Below, piece after piece: positions 15,242 through 22,103 of a stretch of 28,287 nt of DNA. The notes under the pieces are model-generated. The model saw only the letters and a program-made list of their open reading frames with translations, had not been told where the DNA came from and made no database searches. Position 1 is the first letter of the stretch; each line of letters opens with the position of its first letter. The position numbers and the translations under genes are program-made. The DNA comes from an uncultured Alphaproteobacteria bacterium (GTDB lineage: Bacteria; Pseudomonadota; Alphaproteobacteria; Caulobacterales; Parvularculaceae): the NCBI GenBank assembly GCA_937895955.1, contig CALAZI010000137.1, positions 1-28,287 on the forward strand, read 5' to 3'.

Positions 15242-16225
15242 TCAAAACGCCTTTGCGACCAGCTCGTCGATAAACTCGTCGATCTCAATCCCTTGCGCGC
15301 GCGCGGCGAAATTGAGCGCCATGCGATGACGCAGGACTGGCTTTGCAAGGCGCGTGACGTCTTCAAGCGAGGGCGCGCGCCGTCCGTCGATCAGCGCCAG
15401 CGCGCGCGTCGCCAAAGACAAAGCCTGGCTTGCGCGCGGGCCCGGCCCCCAGCCGACAAATTCGCGAACGCGGTCCGACGCTTCGCCTGTCGGCCGCGCG
15501 CTCCTGACGAGGGCGAGAATGGAATCGATGATGCGTTCGGCGATCGGCATTTGTCTGACGACGCGCTGCGCGCGCTGAAGGTCGATTGCGCTCATCGCCG
15601 GCGCGACGGCGGCCGCGTCAACGCCCGTCGTCGCCGCGAGCATGCGTCGCTCCGCCGCCGCGTCCGGATAGCCGACATTGATCTGCATGAGGAAGCGGTC
15701 GAGCTGCGCTTCGGGAAGAGGATACGTGCCTTCCTGTTCGATCGGGTTTTGCGTCGCCAGCACGTGAAAGGGTTCGGGCAGGTCGTGGCGGGCGCCGGCG
15801 ACCGTCACATGCAATTCCTGCATCGCCTGCAGCAGGGCGGATTGCGTGCGCGGGCTTGCGCGGTTGATTTCGTCCGCCATCAGGAGCTGGCAGAAAACCG
15901 GCCCCGGGATGAAACGAAAGGCGCGTTTGCCGTCGGCGCTCTCTTCGAGCACTTCAGAACCGAGGACGTCGCCCGGCATCAGGTCGGGCGTAAACTGTAC
16001 GCGCTTCGCCGAAAGGCCCATCAACTGTCCGATCGAGGCGACGAGCAGCGTCTTGGCGAGACCGGGGGCGCCGACGAGAAGGCCGTGCCCGCCGGCGGCG
16101 AGCGTCGCAAGGGTCAGTTCGACGACTTCTTCTTGTCCGTAAATCACCGTCGACAGGCTTTGGCGGGCGGCCCTGAACTGGGCGGCGGCCGCGTCGAAAT
16201 TCTGCATTAGGTCGGCTTCAGTCAT
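15242..16225 (-). CDS. MoxR-family AAA+ ATPase
   Basis: 327 residues from the ATG at 16225, chosen because AGGGA lies 8 nt upstream and MTEADLMQNF is a typical MoxR start; the frame is open 30 codons further but lacks a ribosome site. Walker A is GAPGLAKT (residues 52-59), Walker B LLMADEINRASPRTQ (~118-132), sensor 1 region VLATQNPIEQEGTYPLPEAQ, and arginine finger region QLDRF, all as in the MoxR proper/APE2220 group. A C-terminal lid with GPGPRASQAL follows. MoxR ATPases act as chaperone-like machines that insert metals or cofactors or assemble complexes. The first gene of the operon, it presumably energises the DUF58 and membrane VWA proteins encoded downstream. The substrate is unknown. 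Confidence 0.94.
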   Translation of the reverse strand: MTEADLMQNFDAAAAQFRAARQSLSTVIYGQEEVVELTLATLAAGGHGLLVGAPGLAKTLLVASIGQLMGLSAKRVQFTPDLMPGDVLGSEVLEESADGKRAFRFIPGPVFCQLLMADEINRASPRTQSALLQAMQELHVTVAGARHDLPEPFHVLATQNPIEQEGTYPLPEAQLDRFLMQINVGYPDAAAERRMLAATTGVDAAAVAPAMSAIDLQRAQRVVRQMPIAERIIDSILALVRSARPTGEASDRVREFVGWGPGPRASQALSLATRALALIDGRRAPSLEDVTRLAKPVLRHRMALNFAARAQGIEIDEFIDELVAKAF

Positions 16226-16549
16226 GCTCGGGGTCCCTGGCGGCCGGATGCCCGACCATAGACGCGGAAATTCGCTAACTCTTTCTGATAACACGCTTTT
16301 GATCGCCGCTTGCAACCATTCGGCGGCTGAAAGCCTCCCCCCGTCGCAGCGCTCTTGCCACTTGCGGGCGGAAGGCCAATTTCTCTAGCATGCCCAAAGC
16401 CGCCGACCGATCTTTGACGAACGGATTGGTTATCGCGGCGTTAAGAGGGGCATGGCACAATTTCTCCAGCATTCGCCTTGCTGAGGCCTTGATGCAGGGG
16501 CGATCGTCCGATTTGCGCGGCGAAGCCGTTTGAACGAAGGGTATGGTCA
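16226..16549. other. Divergent moxR/sppA intergenic region, no gene seen
   Basis: 324 nt without a convincing coding frame. For sppA, TTGACG at 16414-16419 is followed 10 nt later by TTATCG (16430-16435), a spacing like that of some Caulobacter housekeeping promoters, and the GAAGGG ribosome site is at 16536-16541. For moxR, AGGGA lies at 16238-16234, with a weak minus-strand TTGCAA (16315-16310)/TTATCA (16291-16286) pair. No riboswitch, small RNA or strong hairpin was found. Confidence 0.35.
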
Positions 16550-18445
16550 GTGTCTGAAGAAGAACACAGAAACAGCGTCTGGGGCTTTTTGAAGGGCTTC
16601 GGCAAATTGCTGATCGGCATCTTGATGGTGCTGCAGGGGATTGTCGGTCTCGCCGTGCTGCTCTTGTTCGTCGGATTGTTTGTCGGGATCAGCGACGGCA
16701 TCGGCGGCAAGAAAGCGGTGACGCATGTTCCCAAGGACGCCGCGCTGTTGATCAACCCGAACGGCGTCCTCGTCGAAGAGGCTGAAGTCGAGGATCCCTT
16801 CGAGGATTTCATCGAAGAGGCTTACGGCGCCGAAGAGCCGTCGCAAATCGAAGTCGGCGAGCTTGCGCGCGCAATCCGCGCCGCGGCGAAAGACGAGCGC
16901 ATCAAGGGTCTCGTTCTCGATCTGTCGCAGCTTTACATCCCGACGATCAGCGCCTCGAAGGCGCATTACATCGCCGGCGTCGTCGACGAATTCAAAGCGA
17001 CCGGCAAAAAAGTTTACGCGATCGGCGATTATTACGGTCAGGATCAGTATCTGATCGCCGCGCACGCCGATGAGATCTACATGCACGATAAGGGATCGCT
17101 CGTGCTGATCGGCTACGGCTCCTACGACGCCTATATGAAGTCGTTCCTCGACAAGCTTCTGATCACGCCGCACGTCTTCCGCGTCGGCACGTTCAAGGCG
17201 GCTGTCGAACCGTTCCTGCGCGATGATATGTCGCCGGAAGCGAAAGAGGCCAATCTCGCTTTCCTCGGCTCAATGTGGACCGCCTATGTCGGCTCGGTTG
17301 AAAAAGCGCGCGCGCTGCCGGCGGGATCGCTCGATCAGTTCGCCAACAATCTCAACGAAATCCTGCGCGGAACGAACGGCGATTTCGCCGAGGCCGCGCT
17401 TCAGCATAAGCTCGTCGACAAGCTGAGCTCCCGGCCCGAGCAGCTTGCGGCGATGAAAGCCGTGTTCGGCGAGGATGAGTCAGGCGAAAGCTTCAAGAAT
17501 ATCGACCTTGGCGCCTATCTGAACGCGATCGGTTCCGAAAAAGACGGAAGCGCCCCGAATATTGCGATCGTCACCGCGGCGGGAACGATCGTTGACGGCG
17601 AGGCTGCGCCGGGCGTCGCCGCCGGCGGCGATACGATTGCGGCGAATCTGAAAAAAGCGCTTGAGGATGATGACGTCAAAGCCGTCGTGCTGCGCGTCGA
17701 CAGCCCCGGCGGATCCGCCTTCGCCTCGGAAATCATCCGCGACGGCGTCCTGTCGCTTAAGGAAGCCGGCAAACCCGTCGTCGTCTCGATGGGCTCGCTT
17801 GCGGCGTCCGGCGGCTACTGGATATCCGCGCCCGCCGATGAAATCTGGGCGTCGCCGACGACCGTGACGGGATCGATCGGCATCTTCGCGTTTTTCCCGA
17901 CATTCGAAAAAGCCGCCCAGCATTGGGGTCTGACGATCGACGGTGTCGGCACGACCGCTCTCTCGTCGATCTATGCGACCGGCGTCGGCCCGCTTGAGGA
18001 GAATGTCGCCGACATCTTCCAGCAAAGCGTTGAAGACGGTTATCGCGATTTTCTGGATGTCGTCGCTGAAGGGCGCGAATTGACGCCTGATTATGTCGAC
18101 TCTGTCGGCCAGGGCCGCGTCTGGATCGGCGAAACGGCGCAAGGGCTGAAGCTCGTCGACAATCTCGGCGATATCGATGAGGCGGTCGCCGCGGCGGCGC
18201 GTCTCGCCGATCTGACCGAGTATGACGCTGTCCGCATTCGCGAGGAGCATTCGCCGCTCGCGATTTTCTTCGGTCAGACGGCGGCGAAACTGATGACGGC
18301 CGTCGGCGTCGGAGAATCTAAAGCCGCGGCGTCGCGCTCGCTCGTTTCGCGCGCGATTTCGACGGTCGAAAAAGAGATTGCGTTTTTCGATCAGTTTAAC
18401 GATCCGAACGCGCTTTATGCGCGTTGCGTCGTTTGCGGGAACTGA
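16550..18445 (+). CDS. sppA: Signal peptide peptidase SppA, 67-kDa type
   Basis: 631 residues from a GTG with GAAGGG 8 nt upstream. One N-terminal membrane helix (~residues 18-48) anchors the enzyme in the inner membrane with the bulk in the periplasm. The long (two-domain) form is evident: the N-terminal half carries the catalytic lysine K216 in VGTFKAAVEPF, and the C-terminal half carries the nucleophile S420 in SLAASGGYW, with the upstream VDSPGGS oxyanion loop and the downstream TGSIG motif. These correspond to K209 and S409 of E. coli SppA. It degrades signal peptides left in the membrane after leader-peptidase cleavage. The gene ends in a small hairpin around its own stop codon (18435-18451) and then the strong hairpin at 18466-18489. 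It is divergent from the MoxR operon. Confidence 0.95.
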   Translation: MSEEEHRNSVWGFLKGFGKLLIGILMVLQGIVGLAVLLLFVGLFVGISDGIGGKKAVTHVPKDAALLINPNGVLVEEAEVEDPFEDFIEEAYGAEEPSQIEVGELARAIRAAAKDERIKGLVLDLSQLYIPTISASKAHYIAGVVDEFKATGKKVYAIGDYYGQDQYLIAAHADEIYMHDKGSLVLIGYGSYDAYMKSFLDKLLITPHVFRVGTFKAAVEPFLRDDMSPEAKEANLAFLGSMWTAYVGSVEKARALPAGSLDQFANNLNEILRGTNGDFAEAALQHKLVDKLSSRPEQLAAMKAVFGEDESGESFKNIDLGAYLNAIGSEKDGSAPNIAIVTAAGTIVDGEAAPGVAAGGDTIAANLKKALEDDDVKAVVLRVDSPGGSAFASEIIRDGVLSLKEAGKPVVVSMGSLAASGGYWISAPADEIWASPTTVTGSIGIFAFFPTFEKAAQHWGLTIDGVGTTALSSIYATGVGPLEENVADIFQQSVEDGYRDFLDVVAEGRELTPDYVDSVGQGRVWIGETAQGLKLVDNLGDIDEAVAAAARLADLTEYDAVRIREEHSPLAIFFGQTAAKLMTAVGVGESKAAASRSLVSRAISTVEKEIAFFDQFNDPNALYARCVVCGN

Positions 18446-18465
18446 TCCCGCGCTGACCTGTGGAG

Positions 18466-18495
18466 GGGCCGGCGCGTCAGCGCCGGCCCATTTTT
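18466..18495 (+). terminator. Terminator-like hairpin abutting the next start codon
   Basis: GGGCCGGCGC (18466-18475) and GCGCCGGCCC (18480-18489) make a perfect 10-bp stem with a GTCA loop, followed by ATTTTT and then at once the ATG of the DUF1285 gene at 18496. It looks like a rho-independent terminator for sppA, but the U-run is only five bases. The downstream gene has no room for its own promoter, so partial readthrough (attenuation) or a translational role is more likely than full termination. Confidence 0.6.
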
Positions 18496-19068
18496 ATGAG
18501 CGAGCTTCTTCGATACGCCGCTGAACTCGAAGGCGCGCAGGGACGGCCGCCGCCGCCGCTTGAAAAATGGAATCCGGCCTATTCGGGCGAGATCGACATA
18601 GTCATCCGCCGCGACGGCGTGTGGACGCATGAGGGCGCGCCGATCGAACGCGCGGCGCTGGTCCGGCTCTTTTCGACCGTCCTGCGCAAGGAAGGAGAGC
18701 GTTACTTTCTCGTGACGCCGGTCGAAAAGCTCGGGATCAAGGTTGAAGATGCGCCGTTCCTGGCCGTTCTGATGCGACAGGAAGGCGAGGGCGCCGGGAA
18801 GCGGATCGTCTTCACGACCAATATGGGCGAAGAAGTCGCGGCGGATCGCCGCCACCCGATTTCCTATCGTTTGAAAGACGGCGAATGGGCTCCCTATATA
18901 GAAGTGCGTGCGGGGCTTGAGGCGTTGATCGCGCGCGCGGCGTTTTACGATCTTGTCGCGGCCGGCGAAACGCGCGAGATCGACGGCGAGCCTTGGTTCG
19001 GCGTCGCTTCCGGCGGCGAATTTTTTCCGATGAGGCCGGCGGGCGAGCTTTCGGCCGATTTCGCCTGA
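18496..19068 (+). CDS. DUF1285 family protein
   Basis: 190 residues from ATG 18496 (MSELLRYAAELEGA). A GTG at 18460 is also in frame but lies upstream of, and would read through, the hairpin. The family pattern is clear: WNPAYSGEIDIVIRRDGVW, then GAPIERAALVRLFSTVLR, YFLVTPVEKLGI, VEDAPFLAV and HPISYRL. DUF1285 proteins are small cytoplasmic beta proteins of unknown function, made as a pair of related domains. In alphaproteobacteria the gene is commonly next to a Nudix hydrolase and cca, as here (14 nt to the Nudix gene). The Shine-Dalgarno GGAGG (18462-18466) is on the far side of the hairpin from the start codon, an arrangement discussed in the findings. Confidence 0.85.
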   Translation: MSELLRYAAELEGAQGRPPPPLEKWNPAYSGEIDIVIRRDGVWTHEGAPIERAALVRLFSTVLRKEGERYFLVTPVEKLGIKVEDAPFLAVLMRQEGEGAGKRIVFTTNMGEEVAADRRHPISYRLKDGEWAPYIEVRAGLEALIARAAFYDLVAAGETREIDGEPWFGVASGGEFFPMRPAGELSADFA

Positions 19069-19082
19069 ACGCTCCGGCGGCG

Positions 19083-19733
19083 ATGGAACCCAACGTGGAA
19101 GACTGGCGCGCGCGCATCGAGAATAATCTGACGCGAATAACCGCGCAGCGCGTTCGCGCGCTTTTCGCCGAGATCAATCCTCATCTCGTCGGCGACGCCC
19201 GTTTTGAGAGCCGCTGGTCAAAAAAGCGCCAGCCGGCCGCAGTGCTCGTGCCGATTATCGATCGTCCGCAAGGCCCGACCGTGCTCTTGACCGTCCGCTC
19301 GCCGGACATGCCTTCGCATGCGGGACAAATCAGCTTTCCCGGCGGCAAGGCGCATGAGGAAGATCGCGATCTCATCGAAACGGCGCTGCGAGAGGCGGAA
19401 GAGGAAGTGAATATTCCGCGCAGCGCCGTCAGCGTCATCGGCGCGCTCGGCGTGCATGAAGGCGGTCTCGGATTTTCGGTGACGCCGGTCGTCGGTCTTG
19501 TCGATCCGTCGGCGCCGATCCGCGCCTGCCCGCGCGAAGTCGCCGAAATTTTTGAAACGCCGCTCTCCTGGCTCGCCGATCTCGCCAATCACACGCTTGA
19601 GGAACGCCGACATGAAGGCGTCACCTACCGGATGTTCGCCGCGCCCTATGAAGGCTATCACATCTGGGGGCTGACGGCTGGCATTCTTCGCTCGCTCGCC
19701 GAAACGCTGCAGTCGGAAGAGACGGCGCCATGA
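19083..19733 (+). CDS. Nudix hydrolase, probable CoA pyrophosphatase
   Basis: 216 residues from ATG 19083; the frame extends upstream into the DUF1285 gene, but those codons are Arg-rich shadow sequence. The CoA-pyrophosphatase form of the Nudix box is present: SFPGGKAHEEDRDLIETALR then EAEEEVNI (~residues 82-108), preceded by the AAVLVPI strand and VLLTVRSPDMPSHAGQ, the motif that marks the CoA subfamily (NUDT7/NudL-like). The glycine usually next to last in the box (EExGU) is asparagine here. The enzyme should cleave CoA or acyl-CoA to 3',5'-ADP and phosphopantetheine. It overlaps cca by ATGA, so translation is coupled. Confidence 0.9.
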   Translation: MEPNVEDWRARIENNLTRITAQRVRALFAEINPHLVGDARFESRWSKKRQPAAVLVPIIDRPQGPTVLLTVRSPDMPSHAGQISFPGGKAHEEDRDLIETALREAEEEVNIPRSAVSVIGALGVHEGGLGFSVTPVVGLVDPSAPIRACPREVAEIFETPLSWLADLANHTLEERRHEGVTYRMFAAPYEGYHIWGLTAGILRSLAETLQSEETAP

Positions 19734-20992
19734 GCGATAAACCGGTTCCGTTGCCCGCCGGCGCCGTGAAACGGTTCGATTGGACGCGCGCGTCTCACGT
19801 CTTGCGAATTATCGGCGCGCTCGAGGCGAAAGAGCCGGCTTCGGCGCGTTTTGTCGGCGGCTGCGTGCGCGACAGCCTGCTCGGCGAAGCGCCGAAAGAC
19901 ATCGACATCGCGACGACGCTAACGCCTGATCGCGTGATTGAGGCGCTCAAGGCCGCGCATCTCGGCGCTGCGCCGACCGGCATCGACCACGGAACGGTGA
20001 CGGCGATCGCCGATCACAAACCCGTTGAAGTGACGACCTTGCGCGCGGACGTTTCGACCGACGGCCGCCGCGCGACCGTCGCCTTCACGCGCGATTGGGC
20101 GGTCGACGCGCGCCGCCGCGACTTCACGATCAACGCGCTTTACCTGACGCCGTCGCTTGAGCTTTTCGATCCGGTCGGCGGCATGGAGGACCTGCCGCAT
20201 CGCCGCGTTCGCTTCATCGGCGCCGCTGAAGACCGCATCCGCGAGGATTATTTGCGCATCCTTCGCTTCTTCAGGTTTTCCGCAAGGTTCGCCTCAAGCT
20301 TTGACGAGGCGGGGCTCGCCGCTTGCGCCGCCCTGAAAGACGGCGTGAAGCGCCTCTCGGCCGAGCGGGTCGGCGACGAGATGATGAAGCTTCTCGCATT
20401 GCCGACGCCGCAATCCGCCCTGTCGGCGATGCGGGCGAGCGGCGTGCTTTCTGAAATCTGGCCGGCTGATCCTCAAATCGAGACGCTTGCGCGGTTGAAA
20501 ACGATCGCATCGGACGCTGACGGGCCGCTTGCGCTCGCGGCTCTTTACGGCGCCGCCGGCGAAGGAATCGACGCGCGCCTTCGCCTTTCGAATGCGCAGG
20601 GCGCGCGGCGGAAGGCGGCGGTTAAAAATTCGGGAGCGATTGATCGCGCGCTCGATGAGCGCAGCGCGCGCGCCGCGCTTTACCGGATGGGCGTCGATGC
20701 GTGGCGCGATGCAAGCCTTCTGGCGGAAGCCGACTATCTTTCGTCAAGCGAGGCGCCGCAAAAGCGCGACGAAAAATTTGCGGCGCTTTCGTCCTTGCCT
20801 GACATTTGGCCACCGCCGACCTGTCCGTTCACCGGCAAGGAAGCGCTCGCGGCCGGCGTGGCTGAAGGGCCGGCGGTCGCATCCCTCATCAAGGCGGCGG
20901 AGGCGCGATGGATTGCGGAAGATTTCCCGGCTCGCGCGAGAGCGATGGAAATTTTCGCCGACGAGATCCGGCGGACGATCTCTCCGAAATAA
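19730..20992 (+). CDS. cca: CCA tRNA nucleotidyltransferase (class II)
   Basis: 420 residues. The nucleotidyltransferase head shows FVGGCVRDSLLG (~41-52) and the metal-binding D57-I-D59 in DIDIAT, then the base-recognition stretch with ARRRDFTINALYL (~125-137), FDPVGGMEDL, and the RIREDYLRILRFFRFSARF motif (~165-183). The C-terminal half is a helical tRNA-binding part with the alphaproteobacterial end (WPPPTCPFTGKEAL). It adds or repairs the CCA 3' end of tRNAs using CTP and ATP. The family also includes poly(A) polymerase, but the short chain and context favour CCA addition. Last gene of the DUF1285-Nudix-cca unit; it ends 39 nt before a strong terminator stem. Confidence 0.93.
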   Translation: MSDKPVPLPAGAVKRFDWTRASHVLRIIGALEAKEPASARFVGGCVRDSLLGEAPKDIDIATTLTPDRVIEALKAAHLGAAPTGIDHGTVTAIADHKPVEVTTLRADVSTDGRRATVAFTRDWAVDARRRDFTINALYLTPSLELFDPVGGMEDLPHRRVRFIGAAEDRIREDYLRILRFFRFSARFASSFDEAGLAACAALKDGVKRLSAERVGDEMMKLLALPTPQSALSAMRASGVLSEIWPADPQIETLARLKTIASDADGPLALAALYGAAGEGIDARLRLSNAQGARRKAAVKNSGAIDRALDERSARAALYRMGVDAWRDASLLAEADYLSSSEAPQKRDEKFAALSSLPDIWPPPTCPFTGKEALAAGVAEGPAVASLIKAAEARWIAEDFPARARAMEIFADEIRRTISPK

Positions 20993-21024
20993 GCCCGGCG
21001 CGAACAGGGTCTTCAGCATTCGCG

Positions 21025-21058
21025 CAAAAAAACGCCCCCGGAACGGGGGCGTCTTTCG
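21025..21058. terminator. Bidirectional terminator between cca and ctrA
   Basis: ACGCCCCCG (21032-21040) and CGGGGGCGT (21044-21052) form a very stable stem with a short loop. On the minus strand the stem is followed by a run of T opposite the A-run at 21026-21032, a strong rho-independent terminator for ctrA. On the plus strand it is followed by CTTTCGTTTCGTTTT, a weaker but plausible one for cca. Confidence 0.85.
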
Positions 21059-21074
21059 TTTCGTTTTGAAGCGA

Positions 21075-21767
21075 TCAGGCCGCTTTTTCTTCCGCCGGAT
21101 CGCGCAGGACATAGCCGCGCCCCCAGACCGTTTCGATATAATGATCGCCGTCAGTCGCCGCTGCGAGCTTCTTTCTGAGCTTGCAGATGAAGACATCGAT
21201 GATCTTCAGTTCCGGTTCGTCCATGCCGCCATAGAGATGATTGAGGAACATCTCCTTGGTGAGCGTCGTTCCCTTGCGCAGGGACAGCAGCTCAAGCATC
21301 TGATATTCCTTGCCGGTCAGATGGACGCGCTGGCCGGCGACCTCGACCGTCTTGGCGTCGAGATTGACCGTCAGATTGCCGGTCGTGATGACGGATTGCG
21401 AATGGCCTTTCGAGCGGCGGACGATCGCGTGAATGCGCGCGACAAGCTCGTCCTTGTGGAAGGGCTTCGTCATATAGTCGTCGGCGCCGAAGCCGAGACC
21501 GCGAACCTTCGTCTCGATGTCGCCCTGACCGGTGAGGATCAGGATCGGCGTGTTGACCTTGGCGACGCGCAGCGACTTCAACACGTCAAAGCCGGTCATG
21601 TCGGGGAGGTTAAGGTCGAGAAGAATGATGTCGTAGTCGTAGACCTTGCCGAGATCGACGCCTTCTTCCCCCAAATCCGTCGTGTAGACGTTGAAGCCGT
21701 CAGACTTCAGCATCAATTCGATGCTCTGTGCGGTGGCGCCGTCATCTTCAATCAGCAAAACCCGCAT
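21075..21767 (-). CDS. ctrA: Cell-cycle response regulator CtrA
   Basis: 230 residues from ATG 21767 (MRVLLIEDD), with AGGAGAG 6 nt upstream; the in-frame extension to 21815 is not credible. The receiver domain (1-~120) has the acid pocket E7/D8/D9, phospho-acceptor D51 in LLDLNLPDM, T82 region LILTGQ and K in TKPFHKDEL. The OmpR-type winged helix (~125-225) reads TVEVAGQRVHLTGKEYQMLE and later LNHLYGGMDEPELKIIDVFI, nearly identical to what I recall of Caulobacter CtrA. CtrA binds TTAA-type sites to control division, methylation and flagellar genes and blocks replication initiation. The C terminus ends in Ala-Ala, the determinant needed for ClpXP proteolysis in Caulobacter, so regulated degradation is likely conserved. 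It is divergent from fliI, a known CtrA-dependent flagellar gene in relatives. Confidence 0.97.
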   Translation of the reverse strand: MRVLLIEDDGATAQSIELMLKSDGFNVYTTDLGEEGVDLGKVYDYDIILLDLNLPDMTGFDVLKSLRVAKVNTPILILTGQGDIETKVRGLGFGADDYMTKPFHKDELVARIHAIVRRSKGHSQSVITTGNLTVNLDAKTVEVAGQRVHLTGKEYQMLELLSLRKGTTLTKEMFLNHLYGGMDEPELKIIDVFICKLRKKLAAATDGDHYIETVWGRGYVLRDPAEEKAA

Positions 21768-21990
21768 TGCCCGCTCTCCTTTGTCGCGCATTGCCGCCCC
21801 CGGCGACACGCGCATTTTTCGATTTGCCTTAACCAGATTTAGGTTGATTTGCTTTCATAAAGGTTAACGCCGCCCGACAAATGCGCACAGCTTTCGCGCA
21901 TCTGTTAAGCTCAGGACAAGATTTGTTACCCGCCGAAGGCGCAAATCCCTGGAAAAAGAGGGGCTTGTTAATCGCAACCGGCTTTTTGCC

Positions 21991-22018
21991 CGCGTAAGAT
22001 GATTCACGAGTTTACGCG
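21991..22018. repeat. Inverted repeat around a GANTC site in the ctrA/fliI region
   Basis: CGCGTAA (21991-21997) and TTACGCG (22012-22018) are a perfect 7-bp inverted repeat with a 14-nt spacer, suited to a dimeric regulator or a small hairpin. The spacer contains GATTC, described separately. Confidence 0.4.
22001..22005. promoter_or_regulatory. GANTC (CcrM-type) methylation site
   Basis: GATTC is the only GANTC found in the 336-nt ctrA/fliI gap. In Caulobacter a GANTC site in the ctrA P1 promoter couples transcription to replication-fork passage through CcrM. Here it lies 234 nt upstream of the ctrA start codon and 99 nt before fliI. A chance occurrence is possible. Confidence 0.35.
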
Positions 22019-22103
22019 AGCTTAAATGCCTCGCGTTAAGGTCCGGCTCGCAATCAGGCGGACGCGGCGGGCGATCAAACCCGTCCTCATTCGATAAGGC
22101 GCA

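Larger units (their letters stand above)
21768..22103. promoter_or_regulatory. ctrA/fliI divergent regulatory region rich in TTAA half-sites
   Basis: 336 nt without a gene, visibly more AT-rich than its surroundings. TTAA occurs at 21829, 21864 (within GTTAAC), 21905, 21968, 22022 and 22036. The best CtrA-like pair is TTAA-N6-TTAG at 21829-21842; none shows the exact TTAA-N7-TTAA. On the minus strand TTAACCTT (21867-21860) resembles the TTAACC half-sites of Caulobacter. Autoregulation of ctrA and CtrA control of fliI-fliJ are expected from relatives, but the individual sites are inferred. fliI has AAGG 4 nt before its ATG. Confidence 0.55.

Noticed and set aside
16226..16315. In-frame 30-codon N-terminal extension of MoxR
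   Set aside because: It has no ribosome site at the upstream start, and the ATG at 16225 has one and fits the family N terminus.
20529..21842. 437-codon plus-strand open frame across the end of cca and antisense to ctrA
   Set aside because: It is Arg-rich shadow sequence of two certain genes on other frames; high GC keeps such frames open.
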